This document shows, piece by piece, positions 18,024-26,987 of a stretch of 64,000 bases of DNA. Source of the stretch: Flaviflexus massiliensis. GTDB lineage: Bacteria > Actinomycetota > Actinomycetes > Actinomycetales > Actinomycetaceae. The position numbers and the translations under genes are program-made. The DNA lies in the NCBI RefSeq assembly GCF_001375495.1, contig NZ_LN831056.1:277642-341641 (forward strand), written 5' to 3'. The notes beneath the pieces were generated by a model, which saw nothing but the letters and a program-made list of their open reading frames with translations, searched no databases and had not been told where the DNA came from. The stretch's first letter is position 1, and every line of letters starts with the position of its first letter.

Positions 18024-18862
18024 GCAGGGAAACTGCCCAAGTGCTTTGTGCGGAGTGACTGCCTCATTTCCGTAACCGACCCAGGGGCAGTCCAGGCAGC
18101 AGTCGGGGCCCAAAATGATCGGTGCCAGGTGTCAAAGCCCCGGTTGCCCACTCCCTGTGCACGCGGGCCTGCCTGATGCGTTTGCCTATCGGGAAGGGTT
18201 TGAGATTCCCGTAGTGGCATGATCTTTAGGGATGTAGGACTCAGTTACCGGGTTGCAGTATTCACCTAGGCAGTGACGATCGTTTGCCGTCGAACGATTT
18301 TTACTGAATGATTTCCACTGATTTACCTTATAGACGCAATTCAGAAAGTCGCTCACCCGCACCATCGCAACACATGTGCCTCACGTTGGGTGGGGAACCG
18401 GTTGAGCGAAAATAAGACGGCAGTTCAATACGGACAAGGATTCGCCGCGCTCGGGACCTCTTATTCGTGACGGCAACCGTGGCCCCCGGCCGGCCTGGAC
18501 CGCTCGAGCGGCAACGGATTCTATTGGACCGTTCTGGCACTAATCGGCACGGATGCAACGGTCGTGGCAATCCGTCGAAAGGTGTCATCACCCAGCAAGA
18601 TCCCACCCACGTCCCGCCGTGCTGTAGAAGATGAGTTGGGACCCTCGTTGCACTTTCTCCGCTGTCGCGGCATTTCCCTACCTCCCGGCCCCCAAACGGG
18701 TACCCTCCTGCAAGCATGGAAGTGTAGTTAGTTTTGTGCGGGGAACCGGTGTGCCTGCTCGTGGATCGCGGTAATGTGTCAGCTACTTCTCGGCTCGATA
18801 TGTGTCTGCACATCCGTGGGCCGCATGGTGAGGTTGCTGCGTGCAAAGCTCCCGGCTGAGGC
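18024..18862. other. 839-bp stretch without a supported gene
   Basis: No open frame here has a recognisable protein or a good ribosome site. Compositional texture suggests decayed coding DNA, but I could not reconstruct a family on either strand. A weak hairpin (ATCGTT with AACGAT, 18279-18298) followed by TTTTAC may be a terminator. Confidence 0.4.
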
Positions 18863-19666
18863 CTACAGAGAGCCCGTAGCGACAGAAATGACTGTGGTGC
18901 CCGCTTCTTTCATGATTCCAATCTCTTCGGCCGGTGCCCCCTCATCAACAATCACAATGTCGAATTCGGCAACGGAGGCAACGCGATAGGTGGCGGTGTG
19001 TCCGAACTTCGAATGGTCTGCCAGCAGAACGGAAACGGCAGATGATGCGAGCATCGCCTGCTTCACGTCGGCATTAGCCTGGAGCGGATGAAAGAGCTCG
19101 CCGCCCACGATGGCCGTGGTTGACATGAAGCAGATATCGGCGCGTAGCGTGCGAAGGTTACTGACCGTTGTGGACCCGTACATGGATTCGGATTCCGGAC
19201 GGTACATGCCGCCGGTGACGAACAGATTCAGCGACGAGAGTCCCGTAGCCTCCTGGGCTACGGCCTGGGAGTGGGTAATGAGGGTGAGGGGGCCGCGGGA
19301 GGGAAGGAACGGGACCATGGCGAGAGTCGTCGTCGAATCGTCAATCATAATCGTCGCGCCCGCCTCAATCTCCTCTGCCGCACGCTCCGCGAGGGCTGAC
19401 TTAATGGTGGAGTTGAGGCCCTTCCGGAATGATGCCGAGGCCTCCGTGAAGGAGGTTGCGCGTGCCGACACGAATCCGTGAGTTCGCGTGATGATACCGA
19501 GCCTCTCCAGCTCGGCAAGATCACGGTAGATCGTCATGGCAGAAACGGGGTAGCGGACGGTGAGCTCATCCACCGACATGGAACCGTTCTTGAGAACGAG
19601 CTCTGCCATGGAAGTGAGGCGGTCCTGCCGCTCATTACTTCGGTTCGAGGGTGTTGAAGAGTCCAT
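18863..19666 (-). CDS. DeoR-family sugar/polyol regulator
   Basis: A 267-residue repressor: N-terminal DeoR helix-turn-helix (about 15-70, SMSVDELTVRYPVSAMTIYR) and a C-terminal sugar-phosphate sensor domain of the DeoR/GlpR type (about 85-245) with IDDSTTTLAMVPFL and LLADHSKFG. It is transcribed divergently from the glpD-like gene and most likely represses the dehydrogenase-kinase operon, released by the phosphorylated substrate. The length is normal for the family. Confidence 0.88.
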   Translation of the reverse strand: MDSSTPSNRSNERQDRLTSMAELVLKNGSMSVDELTVRYPVSAMTIYRDLAELERLGIITRTHGFVSARATSFTEASASFRKGLNSTIKSALAERAAEEIEAGATIMIDDSTTTLAMVPFLPSRGPLTLITHSQAVAQEATGLSSLNLFVTGGMYRPESESMYGSTTVSNLRTLRADICFMSTTAIVGGELFHPLQANADVKQAMLASSAVSVLLADHSKFGHTATYRVASVAEFDIVIVDEGAPAEEIGIMKEAGTTVISVATGSL

Positions 19667-19717
19667 TGCGCCATCATCTCACGATCTTGCGAAGTGAAAA
19701 TGAGACCAGTTTTTTAG

Positions 19718-19732
19718 TTTCATAGTGTGAAA
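19718..19732. promoter_or_regulatory. Candidate DeoR operator between divergent genes
   Basis: TTTCA-TAGTG-TGAAA forms an inverted repeat in the 132-bp space between the DeoR gene and the dehydrogenase gene. Related half-sites (GTGAAAATGAGA at 19694) lie next to it. Position and symmetry suggest an operator; the match to this regulator is inferred. Confidence 0.45.
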
Positions 19733-19798
19733 ACAACATTAGTATGTGTTATTCTCGTGGGCATATCGGGCAAATGTTGCTAGCACGAAGGAGTGTGA

Positions 19799-21442
19799 AT
19801 GATGAAGATTGCAGATAAACGAGCTGCCAAGTTCGCTGCAACAAGCGCGGGATACGACGTTGTCGTGGTAGGTGCGGGAGTCAACGGTGCGGGGATCGCA
19901 TGGGATGCTTCGCTACGAGGGCTTCGGGTCCTGCTCATCGATAAGGGTGATGTGGGATCGGGAACATCCTCGTGGTCATCGAAAATGATCCACGGAGGGC
20001 TCAAGTATCTCGAAAAGTACGATGTTTCACTCGTCCGGGAGTCCTTGCGGGAGCGGGAATGGCTATTGCAAGCGGCTCCGCACCTAGTTCGGGAACTGCG
20101 ATTCATCCTGCCGTTCTACGACCGTAACGTGCACTCGAAGGCAATCCTGTCTCTCGGAATGGTTGCCTATGATGTCCTGTCGTTTGACAAGTCGGTTAGG
20201 CGATTCGAGCTACTCTCCCGGGATAAGATGCTAGCTCGCGAGCCCGGACTGGATCCCGAGGGGCTGACTGGTGGAGCCGTCTACTCCGATGGTCAGGTGA
20301 ACTACGCCGAGCGACTCTCCTTCGAGATTGCGCTCGCGGCCCAGCGGGCCGGCGCCACCCTCCTTACCTACACTCGTGCCACCAAGGTTGGTCGTATCGA
20401 TGGGCGGGTGGCTTCCCTGACGGTCCGCGATGAGATCGATGGCAAGGAATATACGATTCCTACGCGAGCAATCGTCAATGCGGCAGGACCGTGGATTGAT
20501 GAAGTCTGGGCCGAGGATAACCTCGGGCTGCCCCGCATGAACGGCGGCACGAAGGGAACCCATCTCGTTGTCGATTCCTTCCCGGGAGCCCCCAAGGATG
20601 CGTTCTACTACGAAGCGGTGACCGATGGTCGCCCCATGATGGTGATTCCCTGGACTGGGCGCTATCTCATTGGTTCCACGGATCTGCGCTTCACCGGGGA
20701 TTTGGATATGGCGAGTGCAACCCAGGATGAGTACGACTACATCCTGCGGGAAACGAACAAGATCATCCCGGGTGCCAACCTGACCATGGCGGATGTGCGC
20801 TACTCCTACACGGGAGTGAGGCCCCTGCCGTACGCGGATGAAAGTTCTGATGTCTCGGATATTACGCGCCGCCACGACATCCGCCACCACAAGGATGTGG
20901 CCGACGGGCTCTACACGCTCGTGGGAGGCAAACTCACCACGTTCCGCCAGGTCGGTCAGGACTTTGGTGATATTCTGGCCAGGCGCTTTGGCTCCAAGCG
21001 CAAGTCCGTGACGCGCAAACTCGCCCTCCCGGGAGGTGGGGATCGCGATCTCAATCGGCTGCGTGGCCGAGTGGCGCGCTTCGGTCTCGCCGACGATCTC
21101 GTCAACCGGCTCGTCGACCAGTACGGTAGCAGAGCCATCGATGTCGCCACGTTCATTGTCTCGGGCGAGGCCCTGACCAGGGTGCTTGACGAGTCTTTTA
21201 ATCTCACGGTTGGTGAGGTGGAGTGGGCGATCCGCTACGAGGATGCCGTCCGCCTCGCTGACATTCTTGCCCGTAGAACAGTTGTGGGCCTGGAAAACGA
21301 CCTGGGTAGGGCAGTCATCGAGCCGGTCGCGGACATTGCCGCGGAACTGCTTGGCTGGGATGATGCGCGCCTCGCGGACGAGATCGCGCGATATGAACAC
21401 TACCTCACTCGATTCATACCAAAAACAGAGGATGCACGATGA
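19799..21442 (+). CDS. glpD: GlpD-type FAD-dependent glycerol-3-phosphate (or polyol-phosphate) dehydrogenase
   Basis: A 547-residue flavoenzyme that oxidises sn-glycerol-3-phosphate or a similar polyol phosphate and passes electrons to the quinone pool. The FAD motif is VVVGAGVNGAG (G25, G27, G30), followed by SSWSSKMIHGGLKYLEKYD and FILPFYDR, typical of GlpD. A C-terminal DAO_C domain follows. ATG 19799 is 6 bases after AAGGAG. Its stop overlaps the kinase start (ATGA). The kinase beside it is not a GlpK, which makes another substrate such as erythritol 4-phosphate (compare EryB) possible. Confidence 0.85.
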   Translation: MMKIADKRAAKFAATSAGYDVVVVGAGVNGAGIAWDASLRGLRVLLIDKGDVGSGTSSWSSKMIHGGLKYLEKYDVSLVRESLREREWLLQAAPHLVRELRFILPFYDRNVHSKAILSLGMVAYDVLSFDKSVRRFELLSRDKMLAREPGLDPEGLTGGAVYSDGQVNYAERLSFEIALAAQRAGATLLTYTRATKVGRIDGRVASLTVRDEIDGKEYTIPTRAIVNAAGPWIDEVWAEDNLGLPRMNGGTKGTHLVVDSFPGAPKDAFYYEAVTDGRPMMVIPWTGRYLIGSTDLRFTGDLDMASATQDEYDYILRETNKIIPGANLTMADVRYSYTGVRPLPYADESSDVSDITRRHDIRHHKDVADGLYTLVGGKLTTFRQVGQDFGDILARRFGSKRKSVTRKLALPGGGDRDLNRLRGRVARFGLADDLVNRLVDQYGSRAIDVATFIVSGEALTRVLDESFNLTVGEVEWAIRYEDAVRLADILARRTVVGLENDLGRAVIEPVADIAAELLGWDDARLADEIARYEHYLTRFIPKTEDAR

Positions 21443-22950
21443 CGAGCACCGAGAATTCAGCAGTAGTTATTGGGGTCGATATTGGCCTGACTGGAATGAA
21501 GGCGGTTGCCTTCACGGCTGCGGGCGAGGCCGTTGCGATCGCGACAGAAGCCTCTCCGCAAACCATGCCGCGCCCACACTGGGTGGAGCGTGACGAAAGG
21601 GAATTCTGGGCTCTCTTTGGTCGGATGCTCAGGACGCTCACAACCGAGCTCGAAGCGCAGAAGCGAGAAATCGCTTCAATTGGCATCAGCGCTCACGGTG
21701 ACGGTGTGTGGCTGGTTAATGAGGAGCTCACTCCGGTCCGCCCGGGCATTCTCTCGCTCGACTCCCGCGCACAGGACACTGCCGCGAAGCTCATGGAAGT
21801 GAGCGGTGAAAAGCTCATGAGCATCACTGGGCAGGGAGTGGTGCCGGCCTCTACGGGAGCTGTTCTGCGGTGGCTCTACGACAACGAACCCGAAGCGGTG
21901 GAGTCCGCCACCTGGTTCATGTCCGCAAAAGACTTTCTGCGCATGAGGCTCACCGACACGGTTGGAACGGATCTGACCGAGGCGTCGACCGCCTTCACCA
22001 ATGTCGAGACCCAGGACTATGACGATGCGGCATTCGCTGCATACGGCCTCGAATCCCTCAAGGATAAGGCACCGAAGATCGACTTGTCCTCCGATGTTAT
22101 TGGGGAAGTCAGCTACCTCGCCCACCTACACACGGGCCTCCCCGCAGGGCTACCCGTGATCGCAGGCGTTCACGATGTTGATGCTGGAGCGATCGGTGCT
22201 GGAGCGGTACGTCCCGGGCAGTTGGCTGTCATGGCGGGGACGTGGTCCATCAACGAAGTGATCTCGGATCATCCCAAGATCGGTGAAGGATGGCTGGGAC
22301 GCGCCTTCGTTGAACGTGGCCGATGGATGAATATGTCGATCTCACCAGCATCATCTGCCAACCTCGAATGGTTCGTCAATACCCTGTGTTCGGCCGATGT
22401 TGATGCGGCACGGCGTGCCGGGGAATCTCCCTTCGCATTCGTTGACCGCGAGATCTCCCGTGTTGAAGACACGGACGATCCCGTGACCTTCCTGCCCTTC
22501 CTCTACGGCAGCCCGCTACCGCACGATGCCTCCGCCGCCATCGCCGGACTGCGCGCCTGGCATACGCGCGGTCACATCCTGCGCGGGCTGTACGAAGGCA
22601 TTGCCTTCAATCACCGCTACCATGTTGACGGCCTCCTAGGGGCATTCGATGTGAATGAGATTCGAGTCGTGGGGGGTGTGACGAGATCAAGCATCTGGCC
22701 CCAGCTGTTTGCTGATACCCTCAACCGCCCCATCATTATCCCCACAGCGGCGGAAGGTGGAGCGCTGGGCACGGCCATGCTCGCCGCCGTGGGTGCTGGC
22801 TGGTTCTCCGACCTCGAGGAAGCATCTGCCATGGCATCCGAAACCGTCACGGTTACACCCGGGCCCGGGGTGCAGGTCCAGCAGGAACGCTACAACAAGT
22901 TCCTTGAGCTCATCGAGGTGCACAAACCCTGGTGGGCAAAGCAGTCCTAG
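21439..22950 (+). CDS. FGGY-family carbohydrate kinase (polyol kinase type)
   Basis: A 503-residue ATP-dependent sugar or polyol kinase. The two-domain FGGY fold is seen with GVDIGLTGMKAVAFTAAGE at the start, ISAHGDGVWLV and GILSLDSRAQ in the first domain, and VAGTWSIN-type plus RVVGGVTRSSIWPQLFADT and AAEGGALGTAMLAAVG in the second. The HGDG and LSLDSRA segments resemble erythritol/xylulose-type kinases more than GlpK. It is translationally coupled to the GlpD-type enzyme, so kinase then dehydrogenase would turn an imported polyol into a ketose phosphate. No transporter is present nearby. The exact substrate is not known. Confidence 0.85.
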   Translation: MTSTENSAVVIGVDIGLTGMKAVAFTAAGEAVAIATEASPQTMPRPHWVERDEREFWALFGRMLRTLTTELEAQKREIASIGISAHGDGVWLVNEELTPVRPGILSLDSRAQDTAAKLMEVSGEKLMSITGQGVVPASTGAVLRWLYDNEPEAVESATWFMSAKDFLRMRLTDTVGTDLTEASTAFTNVETQDYDDAAFAAYGLESLKDKAPKIDLSSDVIGEVSYLAHLHTGLPAGLPVIAGVHDVDAGAIGAGAVRPGQLAVMAGTWSINEVISDHPKIGEGWLGRAFVERGRWMNMSISPASSANLEWFVNTLCSADVDAARRAGESPFAFVDREISRVEDTDDPVTFLPFLYGSPLPHDASAAIAGLRAWHTRGHILRGLYEGIAFNHRYHVDGLLGAFDVNEIRVVGGVTRSSIWPQLFADTLNRPIIIPTAAEGGALGTAMLAAVGAGWFSDLEEASAMASETVTVTPGPGVQVQQERYNKFLELIEVHKPWWAKQS

Positions 22951-22961
22951 CCAAACACTCT

Positions 22962-23001
22962 CGCGTCCCTCTCGATGCTTCACGGTATCGAGAGGGACGC
23001 G
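22962..23001 (+). terminator. Hairpin terminator after the kinase
   Basis: A 15-bp stem, CGCGTCCCTCTCGAT with its complement, closes a 10-nt loop 12 bases after the stop codon, followed by GTTCTTA. Confidence 0.8.
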
Positions 23002-23133
23002 GTTCTTATGCATTGCAGTGCGCGTAGGGTGAGCCCCGCACCGGCTGATGCGTGATCCTGTTCAATACTGTTGATATGGGGATTCGGCAAGCGGGGTTGG
23101 TGCGCTTTTGCTTCCCTCACTGCACCAGCGTGC

Positions 23134-23679
23134 CTAGCGAGTATGAGGTTCGTTCTCTTTCGCTAGTTCTTCCCAAAAGTCTTTGACCGTTTGCTCAATT
23201 CTGATGCCAAGTTCGAGGGGGACCATACGCAGTTCTAGTGCCGGAATATTTGCATAGCGCTCTTCCTTGGCGCGGTAAATTTTTAGCCTCTCACTATGTT
23301 GCTCTACCTGTTCCTGCGCCATAGCCTTGATGTTCTCCGGTGTGGTGAGCTCGGCGAAAAAGAGTTTTAATTCTGCCACGTCTCGGACCTGCATGGGTTC
23401 AGTGAGGGGGTCTGCCAGCCACTCGGACAACCGGTGTTTCCCATTATCGGTCAGTGAATACGTGTGGCGACGACGTCCACCCTCTTCGACAGAGACTGCC
23501 AGTAAGCCAGCGTCTACCAGTTTCTTGGGCTCGGAATACAGTTGCGCGCGTGGGAACGGCCAAAAGTAGCCGATTGAATTTGAGGTGGCGCGTTCCAGGT
23601 CGTAAGAAGTGGATGGGCCGCGCAACCCGATTAGTCCCAAAATGACAAACGAAATCGTTGTGAGCCTACTGGTTGACAT
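23134..23679 (-). CDS. PadR-family transcriptional regulator
   Basis: A 181-residue regulator: N-terminal PadR winged helix (about 5-90, ISFVILGLIGLRGPSTSYDLE and LYSEPKKLVDAGLLAVS then GGRRRHTYSLTDNG) and a C-terminal helical dimerisation domain typical of the longer PadR class (Vir_act_alpha_C). It is divergent from the molybdenum-hydroxylase operon. PadR proteins usually repress degradation genes for aromatic acids and are released by the acid, so control of this operon by furoate or its CoA ester is a reasonable inference. Confidence 0.88.
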   Translation of the reverse strand: MSTSRLTTISFVILGLIGLRGPSTSYDLERATSNSIGYFWPFPRAQLYSEPKKLVDAGLLAVSVEEGGRRRHTYSLTDNGKHRLSEWLADPLTEPMQVRDVAELKLFFAELTTPENIKAMAQEQVEQHSERLKIYRAKEERYANIPALELRMVPLELGIRIEQTVKDFWEELAKENEPHTR

Positions 23680-23725
23680 GTGACATAGACTACCTTAAGC
23701 TCCTCGGCATGGTCTAATTTGGACC
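23673..23725 (+). promoter_or_regulatory. Promoter and candidate PadR operator of the catabolic operon
   Basis: A perfect -35 TTGACA (23673-23678) is followed after 17 bases by TAAGCT (23696-23701) as a moderate -10. GGTCTAATTTGGACC at 23711-23725 is a 15-bp palindrome with one T-G mismatch that would cover the transcription start. This arrangement fits simple repression by the divergent PadR protein. Confidence 0.55.
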
Positions 23726-23736
23726 GTAACATCTGG

Positions 23737-26193
23737 ATGATGTCTCAATGGGAAGTGGGAAGATCATTGTCGATCGAACGTGCATCATTTGTGGGCCAAC
23801 CTTTGGCAAGACTGGAGGATCCGCCTCTCCTCACCGGCAAGGGGGAGTTTCTTGATGACCTGGATCCAATTCCGGGAACTCTCGTAGCAACCGTTGTCCG
23901 TAGCCCCCATCCCCATGCTCGCATCGTGTCCGTCGACCTCGAGGCAGCAAGGGCCGTCCTAGGCGTTGCCTGCGTAATCTGCCCAGAGGAAGTACTCGAA
24001 ACTCTTCGACCATTCCCTCTCTCCCTGCAGGCTCCCACCCCGTACTACCCGGTTGGAACCGACAAGGTCCGCTACGTTGGCGAACCCGTTGCGGTTGTTG
24101 TTGCGGGGGATAGGTATGCGGCAGAAGATGCTGCCGAGCTCGTCAATATTGAATACGAGCTCCTCTCCACCGTTGTGGACACGAAGAAGGCGATGGAGGA
24201 ATCGGCTCCGGTCCTGCACGAAGCAGCGGGATCGAATGTCGTGAGCGATCGATCCTTCTCCTACGGGGATCCGGAGACCGCCTTCGCGGAAGCTTCGCGA
24301 GTCATTGAGGCTGAATACTCGTTCCCCCGCTACTCGTCTACGCCCATGGAGTGCTTCTCGGTCATTGCACACTGGGAAGACTTGGGTAGCGGTCCGGAAG
24401 TGACCGCATACTCGAACTTTCACGGCCCCTTCTCCATGGTTCCCGTTCTCACGGGAGCGCTCGGGATCAGCCCGTCCCGCCTGCGTCTCGTTGTCCCGAA
24501 GGACATCGGCGGGAGCTTCGGAATCAAGGCCGGCATTTACCCCTAAATTGCACTCATGGCGGTGGCGAGCAAATATGCTGGCAGGCCCGTCCGCTGGACC
24601 GAAGATCGCCTCGAGCACATGCTGTCGAGCTCCGCGGGCTCTGACCGCGTCATGAAGTTCAAGGCTGCGGTTGATGAGGGCGGAAAGGTGACGGCGCTCG
24701 ATATCGACTTTATGGAAAATGTTGGCGCCTATCTCCGTCCTCCCGAGCCGGCCACGCTTTACCGTTGCTTTGGTAACTTGACCGGGGCATATCGCATTGA
24801 TTCCGTTCGCCTGCGCTCGCGGGCGGTCGTCACGAACAAACTACCAACGGGCCTCAACAGAGGTTTCGGTGGTCAGCAGCTCTATTTCGGCCTGGAACGG
24901 ACAATGGATAAGGTTGCCCGCGAATTCGGTGTCGACCCCCTGGAGCTTCGCAGGCGCAACCTCATTTCAGATCAGTCCTTCCCGTACGAAACACCCACCG
25001 GTGGCATATACGATTCCGGGGCCTACGAAAAGGCTCTCGAAATTCTCGAGGGATCGGCGGATTATCAGGCGCTTCGCGAACGGCACCGGGAAGCGCGAGC
25101 CCGTGGGGAATTGGTTGGTCTTGGCCTTGCGGCCATCGTTGAACCCTCAGCAACGAACATTGGTTACGTAGGACTGGCAACCCCACCCGAGCATCGCCGC
25201 GAGGGCAGGGACAAGTCCGGATCGACAGAGCATGTTCGGATCACGGTTGATCCGTTCGGGACCGTCACGGTTCTCCTTGGGACCGTTCCCCAGGGTCAGG
25301 GGCACGCAACTGTTGCTCGACAAATCGTTGCCGACCAGCTCGGACTACCGCTCGACAAGGTCGTTCCCAAGGTAGAGATGGACACGAACAGCACGCCGTG
25401 GACCGTAACAACAGGAAGCTACTCCTCACGATTCAGCCCCCTCCTGTCCTCTGCCCTCGTTGAGGCGTGCGCCAAGATCGCCATCTCAATCAAGCGGGCG
25501 GGCGCGGTTCTGCTGGGGCAGGACGCGGATAACGTTGAGCTTGTCGATGGAACAATCCAGGTTGTAGGCGACCCGGGCAAGTCGGTTCCCTTTAAGGCAG
25601 CCGCCGGGCTTCTGCACTGGGATCCCGGTGCGCTTCCAGCGGATGTGGATGCGGAAACCTATGTTGATGCTGCCTTTACTCCACCCGAGTCGAAAGCACC
25701 CAGCCGGGAAGACCGAGTGAATTCATCGCTGTGCTACGGCTTTGCGGCTGAGCTCGTGGAGGTACGCCTTGATCCGGACACCTATGAGGTTTCGATCGAA
25801 AACGTGTACGCGGTCCATGATGCTGGCACGGTTTTGAATCCGAAACTTATCGAGGGTCAGATCCATGGTGCGATGGTGCACGGACTTGGCGGCGCACTGT
25901 ACGAGGAGATGGCCTATACGGATGCTGGTCAGCCGACCTCAACGTTCATGGATTACCTGATTCCCACGACCGCGGAAACCTCATTCCCACTCCACTCCAG
26001 CCGTGTCGTCACGCCCTCACCCGTGACCAGGCTCGGAGCGAAGGGCTCCGGAGAGGGAAGCAGCATGAGCTTCCCTGTTGCCATCGCCAATGCGGTGACA
26101 GACGCACTGTTCGAACACAGTATCGACATTGATTTCTTACCGGTTCATGGAAGCAAAATCCATAGCCTGCTCACAGATTCAAACTCCAACTAA
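23737..26193 (+). pseudogene. Molybdenum hydroxylase large subunit, HmfA-like (furoyl-CoA dehydrogenase type), with in-frame TAA
   Basis: The large, molybdopterin-binding subunit of a xanthine-dehydrogenase-family enzyme, about 818 codons. The N-terminal a/b hammerhead domain (FVGQPLARLEDPPLLTGKGE, VGEPVAVVVA) and the Mo-binding domain are both present, but TAA at 24544-24546 interrupts FGIKAGIYP-stop-IALMAVAS where the family has an aromatic residue; a TAC-to-TAA change explains it. The same frame continues intact to 26193, including GLNRGFGGQQ and the catalytic Glu in KGSGEGSSMSFPVA. The GLNRGFG loop excludes CO dehydrogenase (AYXCSFR). The start is uncertain (ATG 23737, 23740, or GTG 23755). 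Two separate peptides, readthrough, or a null allele are possible. Confidence 0.8.
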
Positions 26194-26207
26194 GGAAAAG
26201 AGAAAGT

Positions 26208-26987
26208 ATGCCCCTGCAAGGCGGAGAGATCCACTACACCACAAGCCACGATGGTCGAGTAGCCAACCTGACCCTGGACCATGGGCGGTTCAATATCATC
26301 ACCATGTCCATGCGTGCCCTCATGCAGGAACGGTTTGCCGAAATCGATCGCGACCCGAACGTAGCCGTCGTTGTGATTCGAGCCCAGGGTGAACACTTCA
26401 CCTCGGGCGGTGACATCGCGGGATTCATGGAGGTTGAACCATTCGACCTGACAGATCTCGGCCAAGACGTGACGGCAGCAGCCCGGTCACCCAAACCCGT
26501 GATCACGGCAATCGACGGATACTGTTTTGGAGTCGGGCTTGAAATGGCGCTCGCGACCGATATTCGCATCGCAACCAGGCGATCCGAGTTCGCGCTTCCC
26601 GAGATGCGGCTGGGCATGATGCCCGGAAGCGGTGGAACCCAGCGGCTTGCACGCCTCATTGGCCTGTCGCGCGCCAAGTACCACATCCTCACGGCTGAAC
26701 GGATCCCCGCTGACAAGGCGGAGGCCTGGGGATTGCTGTCTGCCATGACCGAAACCCGTGAAGAGCTCGAGGCAGAAGTCGAAAGAGTTGTCGCCATGCT
26801 GCTCGGCTACTCTCCCTCCGCGCTGCGCACCGCGAAAGAGGTGCTCGACCGTGGTGTTGATGGGCCGCTCGCGACCGGCGTGGAGCTTGAGCGGAAGGCC
26901 TACTCCATGCTGCGGGCGACCCACGACTTTGCTGAAGGCGTGGCTGCGTTCGGGGAGAAGCGCGCACCAAAGTTTGAAGGACGATAG
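26208..26987 (+). CDS. Crotonase-family enzyme, candidate 2-oxoglutaroyl-CoA hydrolase (HmfE-like)
   Basis: A 259-residue enoyl-CoA hydratase/isomerase-superfamily protein. The oxyanion-hole segment HFTSGGDI (63-70) and both acid residues are present: E112 in GVGLEMALATD and E132 in LPEMRLG, 20 apart as in rat enoyl-CoA hydratase (E144, E164). It lies between the large and FAD subunit genes of the molybdenum hydroxylase, which in the furoate pathway fits the enzyme that releases 2-oxoglutarate from its CoA ester. A general hydratase role cannot be excluded. The stop overlaps the next start (TAGTG). Confidence 0.8.
   Translation: MPLQGGEIHYTTSHDGRVANLTLDHGRFNIITMSMRALMQERFAEIDRDPNVAVVVIRAQGEHFTSGGDIAGFMEVEPFDLTDLGQDVTAAARSPKPVITAIDGYCFGVGLEMALATDIRIATRRSEFALPEMRLGMMPGSGGTQRLARLIGLSRAKYHILTAERIPADKAEAWGLLSAMTETREELEAEVERVVAMLLGYSPSALRTAKEVLDRGVDGPLATGVELERKAYSMLRATHDFAEGVAAFGEKRAPKFEGR

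Noticed and set aside
18328..18846. 172-codon minus-strand frame in the empty stretch
   Set aside because: Composition is random-like with no hydrophobic core pattern or family match.
20231..21400. 389-codon minus-strand frame opposite glpD
   Set aside because: Antisense shadow of a strongly recognised dehydrogenase.
26208..26987. Crotonase thought at first to lack a catalytic Glu
   Set aside because: Careful alignment puts the two acid residues at E112 and E132, 20 apart as required, so both are present.
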